Shown: in pieces, positions 52,000 through 64,000 of the stretch
Layout: every line of letters starts with the position of its first letter
Position numbering within the stretch: position 1 is the first letter of the stretch
Origin: Halocaridina rubra
Lineage: Eukaryota > Arthropoda > Malacostraca > Decapoda > Atyidae
Reading direction: 5' to 3'
NCBI GenBank assembly: GCA_037179515.1
Contig: JAXCGZ010019294.1
Location: 1 to 64,000 of the forward strand
Length of the DNA stretch: 64,000 bases
Translations under genes and position numbers: made by a program
Notes under the pieces: model-generated
Seen by the model: only the letters and a program-made list of their open reading frames with translations
Told to the model about the DNA's origin: nothing
Databases searched by the model: none

Positions 52000-52229
52000 T
52001 ACCTTTAATTTATTGTCTCTATTTTCCAAACTTGGAGAGAACCAACTTATATGTTTTTGTTAAGCAAGAAAAATGAAACAAAAATTGACAAAGATAAGGT
52101 CATCATAAAAGGCAGGAATATCCAAGTTATACTGCATATATTGTCATAAATTTGAAGTCTAGATATATTTAGAGTATATCATCAACACACTAATTTTTTT
52201 ATCTTACGATTTCTACCTTTCAACATTTC

Positions 52230-55200
52230 ATTCAAAATGCTTGCGAGGTAAACAGCAGTTTTAGCACACTCAAGCCGTGCCAGTGCTCAGCAGTTAGGGT
52301 AGATTGACAACCTGTCTGATCTTATGAGCTTGCCAAAATATGAGACATCTTGTTTCAGTAGCAACTCTTTTGAAGATAACAAAATCCACCTGTAATCTGT
52401 TGCCAACAAGGTTGGCAAAGGAAGCATCTTGAATACAATTGAGATATCAACCTCCAATCGTCCCAATTTTTGGAATGTAGAGCTTCATGTTATCAGTATT
52501 CACTCTATCAATCACCGTGATGAGCCTGAGCAAAGCTGCTACAAAAACCCAACTTCTGGTCACAGTCAAATCACACACATCAAAGGCAATGTTAGGCCTA
52601 GTGTCCGTAGTATTACAGTTAGGTTATCCAATTAGGTCCCAGCTGTTTTCTTCAACTCAGATAGTTCTCTATGCATCAAGCAGTGCTGCTTGATGCATAT
52701 TTACTGTGACTGGTTTTGCAGATGATGCATATTGAAACTGATTAAACTTTATGGTGCCAGCGTGGTGGGAAACAATCTTAACTCCAATATAGTGATTCCA
52801 GACTGCCGTCTACTCTGACCCACTAGTTCTATCACTTGCCTCTTAAATTCCTGTGTACCAGCCCATAAGAAATCATCAACATATATACATATGTCATTAT
52901 TATCCCAGAAAAAGACCGCTAAATCCAATGAGGACGCCTTTGCTCCAAGACTCAACAGGTTACTCTTTACACACAGATATCAGTATGATAACAGTTTTGC
53001 AAAGGACCATAAACCTTTTTCTTTAGCTTTAATAGTTTACCGTTAGCATACTTGAGTAGAGGGGCGAAAACAGACTACTCGTTCAATGTTGTTACAATGT
53101 AGTTATGCCACCTTCACAACCAAAGTGTGAAAATTTAATTAATTGGTGGAGACTAATGCAGGTGCCAAACATACAGCTTCCTTCAAACTAGTTGGATAGT
53201 ATATCAGTACGTCAATGGAGTCTTCAGCAAGTCCTCTGGCTACTAAATGGGCTTTCACAACTGCTTTCCCCACCATTCAACTTTTCAGTCACCACCCAGT
53301 AGACTGATATGGAGTCCTGGCCAACACCGTCTATTTCTTCATACACATAGTTATTCTGCCAGTTCGTAATTAAGTGTCCTTGGCCGATAAAACTTCTTGA
53401 GAGTTGAAAAGAATAAGCATTTCTTTATTATTATCCACCACTTCCCTTGAGCAAAAGTCCCTTTACAAATCCACCTAAATAATTCTGCCATCGCAGTCCC
53501 TTTGCATATTATAACGAAGTTTGTACTTCCAGTGGCTTCATCAACAGAATCACAAGCATATTCTGGATGATTAGGTGCACAATCACCATTTTTTGACTTG
53601 TCATCTGAAGGATGATCCTGTACACCCTGCTAAGACTCCTCTAGAGTTTTCTTGAACCACTTTATTATTTCCATCATTTCTTGCACCGTCCTCAACAGAA
53701 TTATACGGTTCAGGAGTTCATACTATAAAACACATATGTCCGCACATAAACACCTCTATGTCTGACCAAAACTTGCTTTCCATCTCTGTGAATAATAATC
53801 CCAGATCATTGTTATTAATGACAGTCATTTCTCTTACAAAATACTACATCACCATTTTGAAAATCATTTATATCATCTGAACATTCACTGTATCATAGAG
53901 CTCTGACCAAGACGCGCTCTATTATGTTTTCACAAACTCCTATCAAGCCAAGTGTAAAATGTTTGAGCTATCTCTTGATATGTCATATGGTGTAGCTTCC
54001 AATGCAGGAGGATCATTTATAAACACGCTTGATAAGGCTGGGTTGTGGCTAAATACGAATTATGAGAATATCCAGAATAGCTGGTGAGAGCATTTCTTGC
54101 CGAGACTGCCTAAGCTAAGGCCACCTCCAAATTACATAGAATATCAGCAGTGGTTTTTTTTTAATAATGCCACTTTATTACTGCATTTTGACAGTAGCAT
54201 GCTCTACAATGCCAGGAACTCCTAACTGCTGTTGCAATAATCTCGATATAAGGGCTTCACCCAAAACTTGCATTTCAATATTGCTAAATTCAAAGCCATT
54301 ATCTGGAGTGATCTTTCTGGGTGGTCTAAACACAGCAATCCAGCTCTGAAACACTCCAACAGTAATGGTAATGGCACAATTACCATTATTAACTATTGCT
54401 ATGCTGCATCTTGTAGAGAAATCAATCAAAACCAAAAAATAGAGCTGAACCAAAGATTTAAAGTCCATAGCTATGGGCTCATTAAATTTATATGCCACAG
54501 GTAAATTCACTAATCTGGGCCAGGTTTTCTTAAACTTGCAACACACTTCACACTTTTAAGTCACCTCATTAATTTCCCCACTTCAAACCTACATAAGTAA
54601 ATCCAACATCATTAACCAGTTTTATTGCCTTTGCTAATGTAGGATGTCCAACCTGCTATGAAGTTTCAATGCTGTTTCTTTTCCACTACCATCAAGCAAC
54701 ACCAGCAAAACAATCCCACTGGACCTTTATATATTCACAAAGAGATGGTAGCAGATAGTGACATGAAGACGAAGACCTTATATCAAAAATGTTCCGACAA
54801 ATTTTCATCTGGTCACTGTAAAAGTTTATCTTTTACATTGCCTGCCTGCTTATCAGTTGTGGAATGTTATATAGTACCACATAAGTCACTAATGTTGCAC
54901 GCATATTACCTATATGACATGGCATGTTTGTCTGTTTCAACAATGACATTGTAGTGTCATTGAAAAAAGCACGAGCAGAGGCTGAGGTTTTCTGGTAGTT
55001 TTAGCTCACTCATAATCACTTAGTTCCCTTATAAAACATTAATCCAGTCCAAAGAACACCATGTTGCTGAGCATCCTGTGTCTAGCACGGCACATTCTTT
55101 TATCTCCTCAACAAGTTTATGTAATTTTCCTCCACCGTCAACATTACCTGCATACCCCATAAACATCAATACATGTACTATTTCATCCTTATCAGCACTA

Positions 55201-55560
55201 ATGCCACTATAGTCCTAGAGTCTGGGCAATTTATTGCCCAATAAAACTGAACAAAATATTATACACCTTGTCACTCTTCCATCAGGTTACAATGGATTTT
55301 GTTTCTTACTGTAGCACAATATGATTTGAACCCTCAGCATATCTACAAGAACAACATCTACTAGCATGCTGGTCACGGCTTCTCACAATAACTCTCCTGG
55401 TTGAATGCTGTCCTCATCCCATATTACCAACGTGCAGTCTTTTCTCACTTACAACATCTGGACTTAAGAAGAACATAGGCTCACTTTTTATTACCTTCAA
55501 AAATTTGTCATACCAGCTGGTACAGAATGGTGAGTCTGCAGAGGAGGTCCATTTATCTAG
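52230..55560 (-). pseudogene. Copia-type LTR retrotransposon pol, decayed
   Basis: Read on the minus strand, integrase precedes RT, the Ty1/Copia order. A protease-like stretch lies near 55040-55100. Integrase 54546-54178 shows AMDFKSLVQLYFLVLIDFST, ITPDNGFEF and IVEHATVKMQ (the D, D and E blocks). RT parts read KAHLVARGLAEDSIDVL (53180-53290), SLGAKASSLDLAVF and CIYVDDFLWAG (52955-52749). The RNase H part reads DASFANLVGNRLQVDFVIF near 52340-52425. Stops and frameshifts occur throughout. LTRs were not identified. Confidence 0.7.
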
Positions 55561-55748
55561 CAAACAAACATTTGACAAAGACAGACTTCATACTAGTATA
55601 CTTCATATAAGTGACCACAGACACAGCCAAATGCTTCTAATTATCTGATAGTTTATATGATGCTAACAGCATGAACACTCTCACTGCATATGGCATTGTC
55701 AAACTCTGTTCAGAAAATTTTAAATACACATGCTCAAATTTTGTCACT

Positions 55749-56935
<1,187 letters not shown>

Positions 56936-57110
56936 ATCCCTCGCTATATCGCGGTTCACCTATCACGGATTTTTTTGGAAAAAAAAAATAAATCAAAGAT
57001 TATTGTGACACCAGGATGGGCCAAAATATGATGAAATAAAACAGCCTTTATCAGGCTGTAAAGAGAAACAGAGATGGAGAGTGTAATGACCGGTCAGATG
57101 TGAAGGGATT

Positions 57111-57793
57111 TGTCGCATGACTGAAGTCTTGCTGAAGTCACATGAAAGCCTGCTGAAGCCAGGATCTGAAACTTGTAACAAATCTTGAGGAGTAACGGTT
57201 GAGGGCACAGATGTTTTATTACATGCCCTTACTTTTATTGGGTTTTGGGTCCAGACCCTGCTTTCCCTTGGTACCACCAAGATTTATGGCTAGACACATG
57301 GAACTAATTTCCGGCGCCATGCACCCCAAGAGGCCTAAAATATAAGGGACCCTCGGTCCTAGAAAACAACACCCAAAGGTTGTAAACATTTGACCCATAT
57401 TTGTATGTACACGCCCTGGAGAGGGAGAGGCCCCAATAGCCACGGGCGATTTAGAACTTCTTCTGTTCAATAGGCCTGCTGAAATTGCCTCTCCCCCAAG
57501 AGGAGGGACTCCTCTTTGAACCTGGAGTCTATTGGCAGAACTGGATTTCATGACACGCCCTGCCCGTGGGGTATTTCAAGAATCCCCGAGGCAGACAGAG
57601 CACAGTCAGTCAGAATTTTACCAAGGGCACGAATATATCATAGATTTTGATAGTCATAAGGTGGGGGGCATTGAGGCGTCGAATATGTTGTACTCTAGAA
57701 TAAATCTAAGTTAAAGGAACCACCGCTTGTCCATTCTTGCCTTGCACCCTTCTGGTATTAATAGTAATGTAAGTGATTAAAGTCCTTACGACA
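57111..57793. mobile_element. Solo LTR, 683 bp
   Basis: It begins TGTCGCATGACTGAAG and ends CTTACGACA, giving TGTCG...CGACA inverted termini typical of Gypsy and BEL LTRs. It interrupts the MITE arm exactly within GGGATTATAAAAG. AATAAATC at about 57700 could be a polyadenylation signal. No internal region is present. The target duplication is not clean (GATT versus TAGT), so the TSD is uncertain. Orientation is inferred from TG...CA only. Confidence 0.7.
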
Positions 57794-57893
57794 TAGTATA
57801 AAAGATGTGTAATGAATATCCAGCTCTCTGCTGGGTTTTAATATACCTCTGCATTACTTTCATGATGTCTATTCCAATAATTCTCCTTAGATC

Positions 57894-57925
<32 letters not shown>

Positions 57926-58001
57926 GGCAGCAATAATTGATGATGATTGTGGAGATTATTATCATCATCATCATCATATTATTATTACTATTATAATAAT
58001 A

Positions 58002-58194
58002 TGGAGGCGCCGCGGCCCTTTTTGGGAATAAAGAGAACCCTCTGGCACATAATAATGTGCTACTTTGACACAATGACCTCGTCTGCGGAGAGAGTCACCC
58101 GCCAAATTTAAGCATATTAACTCAACTCATTCCAGCTTTGGATGTGGAACTTGGCCGTGAAAGCATGTGCCAAGAATGCTGCATTGATCAAGTG
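58002..58194 (+). pseudogene. Fragment resembling the ITS2/28S rRNA boundary
   Basis: GACCTC, then TCACCCGC, then AAATTTAAGCATATTA (58080-58123) lie in the order and spacing of the start of eukaryotic 28S rRNA, where ACCCGCTGAATTTAAGCATA is near-universal. The GC-rich GGCGCCGCGGCCC upstream would suit ITS2. Similarity stops after CATATTA, where 28S would continue with AGCGGAGG. It is therefore a truncated pseudogene, joined directly to a miniature RTE. Confidence 0.55.
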
Positions 58195-58437
58195 TCCTGT
58201 GGGGCGGGCATAATATCAAGAATAGCCTCACCGTATTCCCTGCGTGTCGTAAAAGGCGACTAAAAGTGGACGGGGCGGGGGGACTAGGAATCCCCCCCCT
58301 TGTACCAACCTCCTGTGAGGCATCAAATAAGAGTAGAGTAGAGGGGAGTATAACTGCTCCCCAAACTGTTTCTTTTTTGATGTCGGCTACCCCCACTTTT
58401 AAAGGGGAAACAGCCACGGTATATGTATGTATGTATG
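58195..58437 (+). mobile_element. Miniature RTE: 5' leader joined to 3' hairpin
   Basis: About 190 bp match the RTE-1 5' end at 7209-7390 (TATTCCCTGCGTGTCGTAAA, AGGCGACTAAAAGTGGAC), up to CTCCCCAAACT. Then about 55 bp match the RTE 3' end (TTGATGTCGGCTACCCCCAC, TTTTAAAGGGGAAACAGCCA), and a TATG-repeat tail follows. The whole ORF is missing. It looks like a non-autonomous derivative that could use the RTE machinery through the shared 3' end. Confidence 0.8.
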
Positions 58438-58612
58438 TATTATTATTATTATTACTATTATTACTATTATTATTATTAATATTATTGATATTATTATTAT
58501 TATTAAGGGCTCATCATTGTTTGTACATCTGTTGGCTTATTTACTTTAATAACTGTGTACAGTGCCCCTCCCTAGTTGGCTGGGAGAAAGAGAGTGTGGG
58601 GGGTTGGGTAGA

Positions 58613-58784
<172 letters not shown>

Positions 58785-58877
58785 ATCTTTAATTAACTCT
58801 TGTTCATTCAACCAAAACTACAGTATTTATTGTAAAAATAATGGTTTAATTACACATTCGTAATAATAATGATACAA

Positions 58878-58938
58878 ACATACATATACCGTGGCTGTTT
58901 CCCCTTTAAAAGTGGGGGTAGCCGACATCAAAAAAGAA
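58878..58938 (-). mobile_element. Second miniature RTE tail, inverted
   Basis: The minus strand reads TTTTTTGATGTCGGCTACCC, then the same hairpin with ACTTTTAAAGGGG and CAGCCACGGTATATGTATG. It matches 58372-58432 essentially base for base, in inverted orientation, in the other arm of MITE c. Confidence 0.8.
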
Positions 58939-58969
58939 TAATGATAATAATAATAAAAATAATAATAAC

Positions 58970-59005
<36 letters not shown>

Positions 59006-59225
59006 CTCCACAATCATCATCAAAGAAAAATTATTGTTAAAAATAATAATAATAATATTTAATAATAATAATAATAATCATAATAATAATAATAATAAGA
59101 TCAAAGGAGAATTTTTGGAACAGACATCATGAAAGTAACGCAGAGGTAAATTAAAACCCAGCAGAGAGCTGGATATTCATTACACATCTTTTATAATTCC
59201 TTCACATCTGACAGGTCATTACAAG

Positions 59226-59397
59226 GGTGATAATTAATAAAGTTTTAAAAATTCATGATCAAACCAAAACTCGTAATGGGTAAGGGATTTAAGCTTGATA
59301 AATTTAGGTTCAGAAGGGAAATTGGTGAAATTTGCTTGGTAATACCGTAGAGTAGCTGATGCATGGAACAGGATTCCTAGTAGGATAATAAATGCCA

Positions 59398-59489
<92 letters not shown>

Positions 59490-59558
59490 GATGATGATCT
59501 TTTCTTATCGTAATCCTCTTTGTACTCATGGAAGAAGTGTAAAAAAAAAAAAAAATTT
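59226..59558 (+). mobile_element. LINE-D copy 2: unfilled paralogue of the Tigger insertion site
   Basis: It matches 1236-1408 (LINE-D coding tail), then (AT)n 59402-59487, then the LINE-D terminal sequence and A-run found at 4922-4994. There is no transposon in its (AT)n. It is embedded in the right arm of MITE c. Confidence 0.85.
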
Positions 59559-59642
59559 TTTTTTTAAGGTGTTCCTACTTCGCAGAAATTCACCTAACGC
59601 GGCCGGTCCCGGAACCGAATCCGCGCGATAAACGAGGGATTA

Positions 59643-59645
<3 letters not shown>

Positions 59646-59717
<72 letters not shown>
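59646..59717. repeat. (TA)n tract between MITE c and MITE e
   Basis: About 72 bp of TA; it is the only sequence separating the two elements. Confidence 0.95.
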
Positions 59718-59719
<2 letters not shown>

Positions 59720-59721
59720 CA

Positions 59722-60147
59722 CAGTATCCCCTCGTTTATCGAGGGGGTTCGGTTCCGAGACTGGCCATGATAGGTGAATTTCCGCGAAGTAGGAACACCT
59801 TTAAAAAAATAAAATAAAATAAAATAAGATGATTATGACACCAGGACGGGAAATGATAAAATGAAACAACCTTTATCAGGCTGTAAAGAGAAACAGAGAT
59901 GGAGAGTGTAATGACCTGTCATATGTGAAGGGATTATAAAAGATGTGTAATGATTATCCAGTTCTCTGCTGGGTTTTCATATACCTCTGCATTACTTTCA
60001 TGATGTCAGTCCAAAAAATTCTCCTTAGATATTATTATTATTACTATTATTATTATTAGTAGTAGTAGTAGCAGTATTATTATTATTGGGAAAAATAAAT
60101 TTCTTTTGATGATAATTGTGAAGATTATTATTACTTTTATCAATAAA

Positions 60148-60179
<32 letters not shown>

Positions 60180-60460
60180 GAATTTGTAATTGAAACATTA
60201 TTTTAACAATAAATAATGCAGTTCTGGTTTAATGAACAAGAGTTAATTAAAGATGTTTCTCTCTCTCTCTCCTCTCTCCAACATTCTATTCTACCCAACC
60301 CCCCACACTATCTTTGTCCCAGCCAACTAGGGAGGGGCACTGTACACAGTTATTAAAGCAAATGAACCAACATATGTACAAACAATAATGAGTTCTTAAT
60401 AATAATAATAATAATAATCTCCACAATCACTATCAAAGGGAAATTAATGTTGCCAATAAT

Positions 60461-60518
<58 letters not shown>

Positions 60519-60804
60519 TCTAAGGAAAATTACTGGAACAGACATCATGCAAGTAATGCAGAGGTATATTAAAACCCAGCAGAGAACAGGATATTCATTA
60601 AACATCTTTTATAATCCCTTCACATCTGACAGGTCATTACACTCTCCATCTGTTTCTCTTTACAGCCTGATAAAGGCTGTTTTATTTTATAATTTTCTGG
60701 CCCGTCCTGGTGTCACAATAACTTTTTTTTTTTTCTTGTTCTTCTTCCCCCCGCGATACACTGAATACACGATAGGTGAACTGCGAAATAGCGAGAGATT
60801 ACTG
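59722..60804 (-). mobile_element. MITE e: foldback Tigger-family MITE, 1.08 kb
   Basis: R-type end on the left (CAGTATCCCCTCGTTTATCG), L-type end on the right (minus CAGTAATCTCTCGCTATTTC). Arms are at 59845-60025 and 60525-60725, with triplet-repeat blocks next to each. The central cassette is only about 22 bp of CT (60257-60278), the shortest in the window. It is therefore close to a pre-expansion or contracted state. Confidence 0.8.
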
Positions 60805-60805
60805 T

Positions 60806-60807
<2 letters not shown>

Positions 60808-60875
<68 letters not shown>
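60808..60875. repeat. (TA)n tract
   Basis: About 68 bp of TA between MITE e and the hairpin. Confidence 0.95.
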
Positions 60876-60878
<3 letters not shown>

Positions 60879-60949
60879 TCATTTTTTACCCCGACCGGGA
60901 CTCGAACCTAGGACTTTTGATTACCCCGGTCGGGGTAAAAAAATGATTC
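60875..60949. repeat. 25 bp-arm hairpin from inverted tRNA-like sequence
   Basis: The arm TGAATCATTTTTTACCCCGA-CCGGG (60875-60899) and its complement (60924-60949, one extra A) flank a 24 bp loop that retains a B-box remnant (GACTCGAACC, inverted). The arms are the 3' flank of the tRNA-like unit seen at 55.7-56.8 kb. It sits between two (TA)n tracts. Confidence 0.8.
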
Positions 60950-60979
60950 ATGTTTTCACATATGTAACGTGCTTATTTG

Positions 60980-62067
<1,088 letters not shown>

Positions 62068-64000
62068 TTAATGGCCACCAAAGTGAGGAAAACGAGCAAG
62101 AATAACATCAAGGTTGTCATCATTAAGTAAAAATGAGCAGATCTGTATTAAGTTCTGACCTCGTGGTAAAACATCTCTCACTGCGGGGCACTGAAGACAA
62201 TAGTGGTCAAGAGTGTTAGCATTAGTTCGGTCGCATAATGTACAGGAGGTGTACTGTGGCATATCTAGAGTCTGGGAGACCTGCCATAAAGGCCGATACC
62301 CCATTCTGAGCCGAGCACTAACTACATTGTTTTTCCGCACCATTAACCCGCGTCTGCGATACTTGTAGCGACTGTGAAGGAAGTGATCATGGTGCTGTAT
62401 GGACACACTGTTGGCCCTCTCCGTGTCCCTGCGCTGGACCGTCATGGCAAACCCAGCTGAGTAGATGATGTTACGTAGGCATCGGAGGGAGGGCTCAGCG
62501 TCCACAGCATGCCCATCCAGCATACAGGCCGCCTTGGCAAGACGATCCGCTGTGTCGTTGCCAGTCAGCCCAATGTGGGATGGAGTCCACACAAATGACA
62601 CAACAAGAGAAGCATCCCGAGCGGCTGCGAGGCGACATAGTATATCTCCCACAGCACGGCCACAGATAGGTCTTGGCGAGGATAGGGCTTGTAGGGCCGA
62701 TTGGGAGTCACAAATTATTACCCCATTCACTCGTCGTCGAACAAGGAGAGTCACGGCATCCAAGATGGCATTCAGTTCACAGTAGGTGGAGCTCGACGAG
62801 GTGGGTAGTCTACGGCCAATCCATGAATCAGCCGGCACAGGCGGCTCCATGGTGGGGGAAAACACAGCACATGCCGCCCTCCCATCTGCTTGCACAGAAC
62901 CATCAACATAGACGTGGTGTGCTGCAGGGACAGACGTGGATACATCAGCGATAGTCTCCAGAGCTAACTGTCTCTGCAAGGGGGGATAGACATCCTTCGA
63001 GGTCGGTGTATATGTGACAGCGGGGAGGGGGACACGCCAGGGTGGTAAATCTGGGACAGCCGCCTGCACTGGCAGGTCGATGTCAAGGCCACGGAGAATG
63101 TCACTCACCACCCTGATAAGGTTATGACCTCCTGCTCGAAGTGGGAGCCTGGGTGCGTCTGGATCAAGGGACGTCCTCATGACAGCAGAGAAGTACGGAG
63201 CAAGAAAGGGGTAGTGAAGACACTTAACAGTAAAATAGGACACATTGGCATAAATCCTCTCCACAAGAGGGGGTAAGTTGAGCTCCAACTGCATACTCAC
63301 AATACGGGTAGAGAGAGAACATCCCAAGATAAATCTCATGACTCGATTCTGGAACTTTTCAAGTGGCTCGAGAGCTGGTTTAGGAAGTTGACACAAGGCA
63401 GGAGACAGATAGTCAACCACTGACCGAAGTAGTAGGATGTAGAGGGTCCTCGCCACTGGGATGGAGACTCCTGCAGCATTGTTGGCAAGCCACTTGACAG
63501 GTGCAAAGCGGGGCTCCAGACGGTCAAGAAGGCTCTTCACAAAGGGATGAATTCGTTGACGAGCAGGTATAGCTGGGGTGATCCGGACAGGTGCACCTAA
63601 ATACGTGTACTGTGTGCAGTGAGGGATGACATTACCACCCATGGCGAATGCGGGCAGTGCTCTGCAGTTGCGTGAAGTAAAAATCCTGCTTTTTTCTGGG
63701 GAGATAATAAGGCCACAGGAGGTAGCAGACACGTAAAAGTCATGGAGCATGTGCTGAAGGTCGTGAGTTGAGGTCGTGTGGATGCATATGTCGTCCGCAT
63801 AGCAGGTAACTGTAGTACCGGGGATGACAGGAAGGAGGGAGAGTAGACGATGCATAAGGATATTGAATAGAAAAGGACTTAGCACACCCCCCTGAGGAGT
63901 ACCCAGTTCAAACCGTTCATAGGAGCTATACGACCCTTTAAAAAGGACGCTTGATGTTCTGTTGCAGAGATATCCCCGTATCCATTTCAGTATGTTCCCC
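62068..64000 (-). CDS. LINE-E ORF2: RT C-terminal part plus RNase H, open to the window edge
   Basis: Open from the right edge (first full codon 63999) to the stop at 62068, about 643 codons, so it is partial at the 5' end. Motif B is LGTPQGGVLSPFLFNILM (at the edge of the 605-codon Met frame starting 63885) and motif C is CYADDICIH (residues 28-36 from that Met). An RNase H domain follows, with YVDGSVQADGRAACAVF (Asp about 326), TYCELNAILDA (Glu about 369), IICDSQSAL (Asp about 392) and WTPSHIGLTGNDTADRLAKA (His about 437, Asp about 447). All four acidic/His positions are present. A C-terminal CTLC...LDHYCLQCP knuckle lies at about 548-567. RT plus RNase H plus knuckle fits the I/Nimb-type LINEs. 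No stop or frameshift is seen, so it may be a young, potentially active copy. Codon composition is more GC-rich than the rest of the window. Confidence 0.85.
   Translation of the reverse strand, partial: GNILKWIRGYLCNRTSSVLFKGSYSSYERFELGTPQGGVLSPFLFNILMHRLLSLLPVIPGTTVTCYADDICIHTTSTHDLQHMLHDFYVSATSCGLIISPEKSRIFTSRNCRALPAFAMGGNVIPHCTQYTYLGAPVRITPAIPARQRIHPFVKSLLDRLEPRFAPVKWLANNAAGVSIPVARTLYILLLRSVVDYLSPALCQLPKPALEPLEKFQNRVMRFILGCSLSTRIVSMQLELNLPPLVERIYANVSYFTVKCLHYPFLAPYFSAVMRTSLDPDAPRLPLRAGGHNLIRVVSDILRGLDIDLPVQAAVPDLPPWRVPLPAVTYTPTSKDVYPPLQRQLALETIADVSTSVPAAHHVYVDGSVQADGRAACAVFSPTMEPPVPADSWIGRRLPTSSSSTYCELNAILDAVTLLVRRRVNGVIICDSQSALQALSSPRPICGRAVGDILCRLAAARDASLVVSFVWTPSHIGLTGNDTADRLAKAACMLDGHAVDAEPSLRCLRNIIYSAGFAMTVQRRDTERANSVSIQHHDHFLHSRYKYRRRGLMVRKNNVVSARLRMGYRPLWQVSQTLDMPQYTSCTLCDRTNANTLDHYCLQCPAVRDVLPRGQNLIQICSFLLNDDNLDVILARFPHFGGH

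Overview
This is a gene-poor, repeat-saturated window from a large animal genome. Long (AT)n, (GA)n and (TAA)n microsatellites, pogo/Tigger-type DNA transposons and many families of non-LTR retrotransposon point to an arthropod. A decapod crustacean is my best guess, but that is inference: no host gene was identified that fixes the taxon. Nothing is bacterial: there are no operons, and the only intron-like structure is one tentative minus-strand three-exon model (35.4-37.9 kb).

Layout. 1.1-5.0 kb: a 3.3 kb Tigger-like element with a broken transposase sits inside the (AT)n tract of a truncated LINE tail. 6.1-12.8 kb: a four-deep nest (LINE-B, a TA-target DNA element, RTE-1 LINE, foldback MITE 'a'). 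13.8-15.2 kb: a CR1-like LINE (LINE-C). 16.1-23.9 kb: a second nest, in which a minus-strand RTE-2 is split by a plus-strand RTE-like copy with a 15 bp target duplication, by LINE-B, and by LINE-A inside LINE-B. 23.9-25.3 kb: foldback MITE 'b'. 26-34.9 kb: decayed LINE-C, LINE-B, Tigger-2 and LINE-F remnants. 35-41 kb: AT-rich sequence with the tentative gene and a decayed LINE endonuclease. 41.6-48.7 kb: four head-to-tail RTE-1 3' halves, one of which has an open 456-codon frame. 48.8-55.6 kb: Gypsy-like 5' end, MITE 'g' and a Copia remnant read on the minus strand. 55.7-61.8 kb: an inverted array of tRNA-derived units, then three Tigger-ended MITEs (c, e, f) separated by (TA)n, carrying a solo LTR, an rRNA-like fragment joined to a miniature RTE, and a LINE tail. 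61.8-64 kb: an open RT plus RNase H frame of an I-like LINE (LINE-E) running off the right edge.

How the parts relate. The autonomous-type Tigger and the foldback MITEs share two different termini (called L and R here), so the Tigger transposase family probably moved the MITEs. Their TA target preference explains why so many ends abut (TA)n tracts. The RTE family supplied the tandem array, both nests, and the miniature elements that keep only its 5' leader and 3' hairpin. Family letters (LINE-A to F, RTE-1/2, Tigger-2, family 3, R200, MITE a-g) are labels for this window only.
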